Assembly (NCBI GenBank): GCA_020217165.1
Contig: JAIWOE010000112.1
Span: 1 to 12,732, forward strand
Reading direction: 5' to 3'
Length of the DNA: 12,732 nucleotides
From: Desulfovibrio sp.
GTDB taxonomy: Bacteria; Desulfobacterota; Desulfovibrionia; Desulfovibrionales; Desulfovibrionaceae
Part shown: one piece after another, positions 7,274 through 12,732 of the stretch
Layout: each line of letters starts with the position of its first letter
Position numbering within the stretch: position 1 is the first letter of the stretch
The notes under the pieces: model-generated
The model's database searches: none
What the model saw: only the letters and a program-made list of their open reading frames with translations
What the model was told of the DNA's origin: nothing
Position numbers and translations under genes: made by a program

Positions 7274-8704
7274 CTAGTCTCCGGATTCCACATGGTTGCA
7301 GGCGCCGCAGCCCTCGCGGGGGAGGCGCCGGTCCTGGTGGGCGTCGGGAGGGACCGACTCGTCATCCAGGTTGAACATGCGCCGCGTGATGTCAATGTAG
7401 CGGCGCGCGCTGTCTTCTTCCTCGGCACGGCGTTTCAGAAAGGTGATGGGCTGGCAGTACAGCTTGCGGACCAAGGAATCCACCAGCATTTCAAGGGCAA
7501 GCTCTACATCGGCGTCGTCGTGGGCTTTGCCGTTGGACTTGATGCGCTTGAGGGTTTTGGCCAGTTCGCGCCGGCCCAGCTCCCGGCCCTGTTCCAGCAG
7601 GTCCTTGATGGTGGGGGTGAGGTCCAGGGATTTGAGCCAGATGCCGAATTTCACGGCCTCCTGGGCAACGATGCCCCGGGCCTTCACGGCCTCGCCCTGG
7701 CGTTGGGCCAGGTTTTCTTCCACCACTTCGTTCAAGTCGTCGATATCATACAAATAGACGTTGTCCAGGTTGTTGACGTCGGGGTCAATGTCCCGGGGCA
7801 CGGCGATGTCGATGAAGAACATGGGCCGGTTGCGCCGCTTCTTGAGCACGGGCTTGAGGTCCTTGGCCTTGAGGATGGCCGTGGGCGCGCCGGTGGAGCT
7901 GATGATGATATCCACCTCGTGCAGCCGCTCGTGCAGCATGTCGAAGGCCACGGCCTCGCCGCGGAATTGCTCGGCCAGGTGCACTGCCCGCTCCAGGGTG
8001 CGGTTAGCCACGAAAATCTTCTGAATGCCCGAGGTGAGCAGGTGCGTGGCGGCCAGCTCCGCCATTTCCCCCGCACCGATGAGCATGGCGTTGCGGTCTT
8101 GCATTTCGCCAAAAATCCGCTTGGCCAATTCCACGGCGGCATAGCTGATGGATACGGCCGAGCCGCCAATGGCGGTTTCGGTTCGCACGCGCTTGGCCAC
8201 GGAAAAGGCCTTGTGCAGCAGGCGGTTGCAAATAACGCCCGTGGCGTTCTGGGCCACGGCCTTGCGGTATGCGTCCTTGAGCTGGCCCAGGATCTGCGGC
8301 TCGCCAAGGACCATGGAATCCAGGCTTGAGGCCACGCAGAACAGGTGCTGCACGGCGTCCAGCTGTTCGTGGATGTAGACATACGGCCGCAACTCATCCG
8401 CCGTGGCGCCCTTGAGGCCGGCCCAGCGTTCCAGCACGGCTTCCACCGTGTCACGGCCGGGACCCACGGCCAGCACTTCCACGCGGTTGCAGGTGGAAAG
8501 GACCACCACTTCCTTGAGAAATTTGCCCACGGGAAACAGGGCCGGGGGCGGGGCGTCGGGCGATGCCGGGGCGTGTGCATCTGGCGAGGCATCCGCAGGC
8601 AGGTCTTCGGGAGGCGGACACACCCCGGTCAGGGCGAATTTTTCCCGCACCTCCACCGGCGCGGTCTTGTGGTTGAGACCGATGAGATAGATGGACAGGG
8701 TCAT
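7274..8704 (-). CDS. hemA: Glutamyl-tRNA reductase
   Basis: HemA reduces the glutamate on tRNA-Glu to glutamate-1-semialdehyde with NADPH, the first step of the C5 route to 5-aminolevulinate. The 476-residue protein has GLNHKTAPVEVREKF (9-23), the catalytic Cys72 in STCNRVE, His112 in the position of the substrate-site His, SSLDSMVLGEPQILGQ (126-141), the NADPH fold GAGEMAELA (210-218) and the C-terminal dimerisation helix. Two things are odd. About 22 extra residues rich in Pro, Ala and Asp (roughly 29-56) lie just before the active-site strand. The C-terminus ends with a CGAC-containing tail. The start at 8704 is chosen by family alignment and GGAG 5 bases upstream; the frame stays open further upstream only as a shadow. 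The start overlaps the stop of the preceding gene by 4 bases (ATGA). Confidence 0.96.
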   Translation of the reverse strand: MTLSIYLIGLNHKTAPVEVREKFALTGVCPPPEDLPADASPDAHAPASPDAPPPALFPVGKFLKEVVVLSTCNRVEVLAVGPGRDTVEAVLERWAGLKGATADELRPYVYIHEQLDAVQHLFCVASSLDSMVLGEPQILGQLKDAYRKAVAQNATGVICNRLLHKAFSVAKRVRTETAIGGSAVSISYAAVELAKRIFGEMQDRNAMLIGAGEMAELAATHLLTSGIQKIFVANRTLERAVHLAEQFRGEAVAFDMLHERLHEVDIIISSTGAPTAILKAKDLKPVLKKRRNRPMFFIDIAVPRDIDPDVNNLDNVYLYDIDDLNEVVEENLAQRQGEAVKARGIVAQEAVKFGIWLKSLDLTPTIKDLLEQGRELGRRELAKTLKRIKSNGKAHDDADVELALEMLVDSLVRKLYCQPITFLKRRAEEEDSARRYIDITRRMFNLDDESVPPDAHQDRRLPREGCGACNHVESGD

Positions 8705-9531
8705 GGACGCTCCATCAGACCATGGTGGCTTTGCAGGAAAAAGTTCACGCCGGCGATGGAGACCACGGCCAGGGCGAAGAGCAGCATGGCCATCTTCGCC
8801 GGCCGTCTGCCGCGCCAGTCCAGAAACAGCCTGCCGTAAAAGAGCCAGGCAAACAGGGCCCAAATGGTTAAGGACATGAATTCCTTGGGATCTGCTGACA
8901 GCATCTTGCCCCAGGTCATGCGCGCGAAGACGAATCCCGTGAGCATGCCCAGGGTGAACAGCGGAAAGCCCAGGCAGACGGCCCAATGGTTCACGCGGTC
9001 CAGGGCAGAAAGGCCGGGCATGTCCTGCAGGAATCCCGCAAGCCGGACCTTGGTTTTGATTTTGCGCTCCTGATGCACGAACAGCAGTCCGGCCCCGCAG
9101 GCCACGGCCAATAGGGCAATGCTCGCAAACAGCACGCCGATGTGCAGGGCGAAGAACACCCCATGCAGGGCCTTGGGCATCTGCACCGTGCCCTGGGCAT
9201 GGGTGATGGACGAGGCGAAGAGCAACAGGGCCACGGGGGAGACCATCAGCGACAGAAAATCCCAGCGCAGCCGGTGCCAGAGCACAAAGGACACGGCCAG
9301 CACGCACCAGGAGAGCATCTTCAGATACACCCCGGCGGACCATTCCGGAATGGTCTCGGTGGCAAAAAAATGTCCCAGGAGCATGGTGTGGAGCAGGAAG
9401 CCGCCAAAGGCCACGCGCACTGCGGCACGGCGCAGGCCGGGCCGGCGGCGCAGGGCCCCGAACAGCGACAGGCCCGTGGCCCCGAGATAGGCCAACACGA
9501 TGAGGAGGTAGGCGTAGGCAAATAGACTCAT
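8701..9531 (-). CDS. HemX/CcsA-like cytochrome c assembly membrane protein
   Basis: This 276-residue inner-membrane protein has about eight hydrophobic segments and belongs by pattern to the CcsA/CcmC/HemX superfamily (cytochrome c assembly domain). Conserved His residues are seen at 48, 130 and 182, and a C-terminal GVNFFLQSHH (His269/270) aligns with the last conserved His of CcsA. The WWD heme-binding motif (WGxxWxWDxKE) is degenerate here: WGKMLSADPKE at 207-217 keeps the first Trp, the Asp and KE but lacks the later Trp residues. Together with its place next to hemA, this favours a HemX-like role (in Bacillus, HemX affects HemA level) over cytochrome c synthetase. It overlaps both neighbours by 4 bases (ATGA at each end). 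The longer open frame upstream of 9531 is antisense-like, GC-rich shadow. No strong ribosome site is seen (GGGATG), which fits coupling. Confidence 0.88.
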   Translation of the reverse strand: MSLFAYAYLLIVLAYLGATGLSLFGALRRRPGLRRAAVRVAFGGFLLHTMLLGHFFATETIPEWSAGVYLKMLSWCVLAVSFVLWHRLRWDFLSLMVSPVALLLFASSITHAQGTVQMPKALHGVFFALHIGVLFASIALLAVACGAGLLFVHQERKIKTKVRLAGFLQDMPGLSALDRVNHWAVCLGFPLFTLGMLTGFVFARMTWGKMLSADPKEFMSLTIWALFAWLFYGRLFLDWRGRRPAKMAMLLFALAVVSIAGVNFFLQSHHGLMERP

Positions 9532-10244
9532 GCTGACATCCCGGATGGTTGACTGTCGGCTGCACTGTGCGCGAGCATGGACTCCAATTGGCCGTGCAGG
9601 GCCTGGGGGATGATGGATTGGACGATGGCCAGGGCTGCCGGCACGTCGCCACGCTGCAGGGCAGCGGCCAGATCCTCCCGCAGCAGGGCGCGGAACACCG
9701 TCGCGTTGTCCGAAGACGGCTGCCCAAGCTCCAGCAGCGCCGGGCGCAGCAGGCCCAAAAAACGCGCCAGTCCGGCCCATTTGCCCAGGGCCTGGGCCAG
9801 TTCGTGCTTCACAACCCTGGCCAGGGCTGGGCTTTGCCCCTGGGTGGAAAAGGCGGCCATGAGCCCGTGGGATACCGCCAGGGAGGGCACGATGCAATCC
9901 CCGCTGGTGGGCGCATCCACCACATTGCACAACACCCCGCGCGCCCGGCACAGGGAGGCGATGCGCTGATTTTCCTCACGGTTGCCCGTGGCCGCGAAGG
10001 CCAGAAAGCAATCGTCCAGGTCCGCATCCGCCAGCATCCGCCGGGCAAAGGCAACCCGGCCGGTTTGTAGCAACGGCGCAATCTCCTGCTCAAAATCGGC
10101 ATCCAGGGGGGCGGTGTCAAGCAGAAGAATGGCTTTGGGCTGGGCCGGGAGCAGGCCCCGGCATTTGCGGCGTCCCACGTCGCCCAGGCCGGCCACAATG
10201 CAGCGACGGTCCGCGAGATCCAGAAACAGCGGGTAGTAGCGCAT
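9528..10244 (-). CDS. sirC: Precorrin-2 dehydrogenase (SirC/CysG N-domain type)
   Basis: This enzyme oxidises precorrin-2 to sirohydrochlorin with NAD+, feeding siroheme, cobalamin and the siroheme-dependent heme route of Desulfovibrio. The 238-residue protein starts MRYYPLFLDL and has a Rossmann motif GLGDVGRRK (19-27), FAATGNREEN (83-92), CNVVDAP (106-112), where Asp110 matches the catalytic Asp of CysG/Met8p, and STQGQSPALAR (133-143). It has no methyltransferase domain, so precorrin-2 must be made by another protein. From memory, D. vulgaris has a stand-alone SirC in the same gene order and uses a separate CbiK chelatase. It is the first gene of the - strand cluster and overlaps the next gene by 4 bases. 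No good ribosome site is seen before the ATG at 10244. Confidence 0.93.
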   Translation of the reverse strand: MRYYPLFLDLADRRCIVAGLGDVGRRKCRGLLPAQPKAILLLDTAPLDADFEQEIAPLLQTGRVAFARRMLADADLDDCFLAFAATGNREENQRIASLCRARGVLCNVVDAPTSGDCIVPSLAVSHGLMAAFSTQGQSPALARVVKHELAQALGKWAGLARFLGLLRPALLELGQPSSDNATVFRALLREDLAAALQRGDVPAALAIVQSIIPQALHGQLESMLAHSAADSQPSGMSA

Positions 10245-10338
10245 GGCGAGTCAGTATCAGAGCCGGGCCGCGCTGTACATCCGTTCCGGCCCCCGGGATC
10301 AACTTGAAGGCTAAGGACTCTTGGGATAAGGTGCGGCG
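10245..10338. promoter_or_regulatory. Divergent intergenic region, promoters unresolved
   Basis: These 94 bases separate the divergent sirC operon and the glycosyltransferase pair and should hold both promoters. For the - strand the best match is TTGATC (10302-10297), 17 bases, TGTACA (10279-10274), with a poor -10. For the + strand TTGAAG (10304-10309) is present but no -10 is acceptable, since the GATAAG at 10325 overlaps the ribosome site. I found no recognisable operator palindrome. Confidence 0.3.
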
Positions 10339-11580
10339 ATGCCTGCCCCTTCGCGCGCCCTTGTCCTGCAACTGGCCCGGTTTGGCGATCTTGTCCAGAC
10401 ACGGCGCCTCGTGGCGTCCCTGCTGGCCCAGGGGCGGGAGACGCATCTGCTGGTGGATCATTCCCTGGTGCCCCTGGCCCGGCTGGTGCATCCCGAGTGC
10501 GTGGCGCACGGCATCGCCGCCCATGCCCTGCCGGCGCCGGCGGTGGCGCTGGCCGAGGTGGCCCGCCTGGTGGAGGCCTTGCGGGGCCTGGACTTCGAGA
10601 CCGTCTATGCCCTGAATTTTTCCCCCCTTACGGAGGCCCTGCTGGCGGCCTTTCCCGGAACCCATTGTCGAGGGTATGTCTGGAACAGCGGGCAGTTGTT
10701 GCGCACGCCGTGGTTGTCCCTGGCCTTCCGATGGGCCGGGAGGCGGGCCGTGGCTCCCTGCAACCTGGCCGATCTCTGGGCCCACCTGCATGACCATCCC
10801 ATCCCCGCGTCCCTGGTGAATCCACCGGCCGCGCCCAGGGGCGGCGGGTTGGGGGTGGTGATGGCCGGCCGGCACGCCCGGCGTTCCCTGCCACCGGCGG
10901 TGCTTGCCGGCGCCGTGGCGGCGCTGGTGCATCGTCTGGGCAGGGCGGCTCCCATTCACCTGCTGGGCAGTGCCTCGGAATCCCCGGCGGCCCGGGCCTT
11001 GCTGGAGGCACTGCCGCGTCCCTTGCAAGGGCAGGTGGTGGATGCAACCGGCCGCACGGACTGGGCCGCCCTGCACGAGTTGGTGGGGGGGCTGGATTGC
11101 GTGCTCACGCCGGATACCGGGGTGATGCACCTGGCGGCCCGGCTGGGTGCGCCGGTGGTGGCGACCTTCCTGTCCTCGGCTTGGGCCTGGGAGACGGGAC
11201 CCTATGGCCAGGGGCATGTGGTGTGGCAGGCCATCACGGACTGTGCGCCATGCCTGGAGTCTCACCCCTGCCATCATCAGACGGCATGTCTGCTGCCGTT
11301 TTCCGACCGCGCCTTCCTGCGCCTGTTGGCCATGGACAAGGGCGAGCCCCCCCAGGGGCTGGTGCGCCTGGCCTCCACCCTGGATGAGCTGGGATGTGAC
11401 TTTGCCGCCACGGCCGGGCATGATCCCCACGCCGCCACGCGGCGGATGTGGCGCGAGGCCGTGATGGCCGACCGGCAGCTTCGGCCGCGCGTTTCCGTCG
11501 GGGCGGCGGCGGTGGCCGATCATCTCTATCAGGAGCCGGACTGGGCCGTGCACGCCCAGGGCCAGACGGAGGCATGCTGA
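10339..11580 (+). CDS. Glycosyltransferase family 9, heptosyltransferase-like
   Basis: The 413-residue protein is of GT9 type (ADP-heptose:LPS heptosyltransferase, WaaC/WaaF-like, GT-B fold). The N-terminal signature QLARFGDLVQT (11-21) has the Gly16-Asp17 pair of the acceptor side. The donor-side signature DTGVMHLAARLGAPVVATF begins at Asp259. A cysteine group CAPC-x5-C-x5-C (Cys302, 305, 311, 317) follows, as in many GT9 proteins of anaerobes. About 90 residues beyond it, rich in His and Arg, form a tail I cannot assign. It probably transfers a sugar to lipopolysaccharide core or another surface acceptor; the exact donor is unknown. The start at 10339 has AAGG 7 bases upstream. The stop overlaps the next gene (TGATG), so the pair is translationally coupled. 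Confidence 0.88.
   Translation: MPAPSRALVLQLARFGDLVQTRRLVASLLAQGRETHLLVDHSLVPLARLVHPECVAHGIAAHALPAPAVALAEVARLVEALRGLDFETVYALNFSPLTEALLAAFPGTHCRGYVWNSGQLLRTPWLSLAFRWAGRRAVAPCNLADLWAHLHDHPIPASLVNPPAAPRGGGLGVVMAGRHARRSLPPAVLAGAVAALVHRLGRAAPIHLLGSASESPAARALLEALPRPLQGQVVDATGRTDWAALHELVGGLDCVLTPDTGVMHLAARLGAPVVATFLSSAWAWETGPYGQGHVVWQAITDCAPCLESHPCHHQTACLLPFSDRAFLRLLAMDKGEPPQGLVRLASTLDELGCDFAATAGHDPHAATRRMWREAVMADRQLRPRVSVGAAAVADHLYQEPDWAVHAQGQTEAC
11568..11572 (+). promoter_or_regulatory. Ribosome binding site of CgeB-like gene
   Basis: GGAGG ends 7 bases before ATG 11580 but only 1 base before ATG 11574 in the same frame. The spacing therefore favours 11580, which also gives a TGATG stop-start overlap. 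Confidence 0.7.
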
Positions 11581-12732
11581 TGACCATTTCCCGCCCCTTG
11601 CGGGTGCTCGTCGTCCAGCCCATGTATGGGGGATCCCTGCCTGTGGCGCGGTATGCGGCCTCGGGCCTGCGTACCCTGGGGCACCTGGTGGAGGAGTTCG
11701 AGGCGCCGGATTTCCATGGCGCCTTCACGGCCCTCAAGCGGCTGCGGGTGACCCTGGATCGACTGGATCACCTGGAAAACAGCTTTCTGCAGGTGGTTTC
11801 CCAGGCCATCCTGGCCAAGGTGGAGACCTTCCGGCCGGACCTGGTGCTGGCCCTGGCCCAGGCGCCCCTGTCCCGCCAGGCTTTGCGACGCCTGCGCAGT
11901 GCCGGCACTCCCACGGCCATGTGGTTTGTGGAAGACTTCCGCCTGTTCACCTACTGGCGGGCTTTTGCGCCGCTGTACGACTTTTTCTTCGTCATCCAGA
12001 AGGAGCCCTTTCTCACCGCCCTGCAGGAGCTTGGCGTGGCCAACGCCAGCTACCTGCCCCTGGCGGCGGATCCCGAATTTCACAGGCCCCTGACCCTCAC
12101 GCCCCTGGAACAGCACCGCTACGGCAGCGCCGTCTCCTTTCTTGGGGCAGGGTATCCAAACCGGCGGGAGGCCTTCAAGCACCTGTTGGGCATGGATTTT
12201 CGTCTCTGGGGCAGTGACTGGGAAGGCTCCGCCGCCCTGCAGCAGGTGCTCCAGCGCCAGGGCGAACGCATCGCCCCGGAAGAGGCCGTGAAAATCTTCA
12301 ACGCCACGGCCGTGAACGTGAACCTGCACTCCAGCGTCAAGGCCGATCCACCAGTGCAGCCCGGGGATTTCGTGAATCCGCGGACCTTTGAACTGGCCGC
12401 CTGTGGCGCGTTTCAGGTGGTGGACACCCGCTCCCTGCTGGGGGAACTCTATGCCCCGGGCGAGCTGGCCACCTTCTCCACCTTGCAGGAAATGAAGGAT
12501 CTGATTCAGACATATCTGGCTGATCCCGCCGCCCGTCAGGCCATGGCCGCCAAGGCCCGGGCGCGGACCCTGGCCGAGCACACCTATGCCGTGCGCATGG
12601 GGCAACTGCTGGAGGAGGTGGCCAGACACCGCCCGGGCTGGCCCACGGCGCCCGACGCTGAGGCCGGGCCCCAGGTCGCCAGCGCGGGCGATGCCCTGGC
12701 CAGCCTGCCGCAGGAGCTGCAGGCCGCCGTGC
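11580..12732 (+). CDS. CgeB-like glycosyltransferase, 3' partial
   Basis: The frame is open from ATG 11580 to the end of the window (384 codons seen), so the C-terminus is missing. The N-terminal part (RVLVVQPMYGGSLPVARY, then EDFRLFTYWRAFAPLYDFFF) looks like the N-domain of CgeB-type proteins (DUF3880-like). The C-terminal half has SFLGAGYPNRREAF, FRLWGSDW, then NPRTFELAACGAFQVVD from residue 266, with Glu271 in the nucleotide-sugar binding position, and the usual closing helix region with LAEHTYAVRM. This is the spore-maturation-protein-CgeB-like glycosyltransferase family (GT-B fold), common in Desulfovibrio and often near surface glycan or flagellin modification genes. A second in-frame ATG at 11574 is less likely on ribosome-site spacing. 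It is coupled to the GT9 gene; the two probably act on the same glycan. The last residues seen (after about 355) look like a Pro/Ala-rich linker to a further domain. Confidence 0.85.
   Translation, partial: MTISRPLRVLVVQPMYGGSLPVARYAASGLRTLGHLVEEFEAPDFHGAFTALKRLRVTLDRLDHLENSFLQVVSQAILAKVETFRPDLVLALAQAPLSRQALRRLRSAGTPTAMWFVEDFRLFTYWRAFAPLYDFFFVIQKEPFLTALQELGVANASYLPLAADPEFHRPLTLTPLEQHRYGSAVSFLGAGYPNRREAFKHLLGMDFRLWGSDWEGSAALQQVLQRQGERIAPEEAVKIFNATAVNVNLHSSVKADPPVQPGDFVNPRTFELAACGAFQVVDTRSLLGELYAPGELATFSTLQEMKDLIQTYLADPAARQAMAAKARARTLAEHTYAVRMGQLLEEVARHRPGWPTAPDAEAGPQVASAGDALASLPQELQAAV

Noticed and set aside
8705..9727. Upstream extension of the hemA frame
   Set aside because: The frame stays open through the HemX-like gene, but HemA homology begins exactly at ATG 8704, which has a ribosome site. 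The extra sequence is low-complexity shadow.
9532..9951. Upstream extension of the HemX-like frame through sirC
   Set aside because: The extension reads as GC-rich shadow (Gly, Pro, Arg), while the membrane protein starts at ATG 9531 with an ATGA overlap.

Overview
The window reads as ordinary core chromosome of a Gram-negative, high-GC sulfate reducer of the Desulfovibrio type, probably close to Desulfovibrio (Megalodesulfovibrio) gigas. The main evidence is the adenylate kinase. Its LID carries a Cys-x5-His-x15-Cys-x2-Cys metal site, and the sequence is, from memory, very close to the Zn/Co/Fe adenylate kinase characterised from D. gigas. The cluster of precorrin-2 dehydrogenase, a HemX/CcsA-like protein and HemA also fits Desulfovibrio. 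I see no phage, IS, CRISPR, tRNA or rRNA.

Left part, + strand (1-5029): the 3' part of a TPR/coiled-coil protein with two membrane segments; rpsT (ribosomal protein S20) with its own likely promoter and an intrinsic terminator about 100 bases past its stop; then trkA and trkH, whose stop and start codons overlap, forming a Trk potassium uptake system.

Middle, - strand (10244 down to 5028): sirC-like precorrin-2 dehydrogenase, a HemX/CcsA-like membrane protein, hemA, a small Cys-rich protein of unknown function, tilS and adk. The first four genes overlap by 4 bases or lie 2 bases apart, tilS follows after 13 bases, and adk after 73 bases with its own promoter. The run ends at an intrinsic terminator whose U-tract is antisense to the trkH stop codon. 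HemA makes the precursor of 5-aminolevulinate from glutamyl-tRNA. SirC makes sirohydrochlorin, the branch point to siroheme, cobalamin and, in Desulfovibrio, heme. The HemX-like protein may control HemA or handle heme.

Right part, + strand (10339 to the end): divergent from the tetrapyrrole operon are two translationally coupled glycosyltransferases, a GT9 (heptosyltransferase-like) protein and a CgeB-like protein that runs off the window. They probably act on a cell-surface glycan or glycoprotein.

No clearly new system is visible. The points most worth following are the metal-binding adenylate kinase, the Cys-rich small protein coupled to hemA, the low-complexity insertion beside the HemA active site, and the degenerate heme-binding motif in the HemX-like protein.
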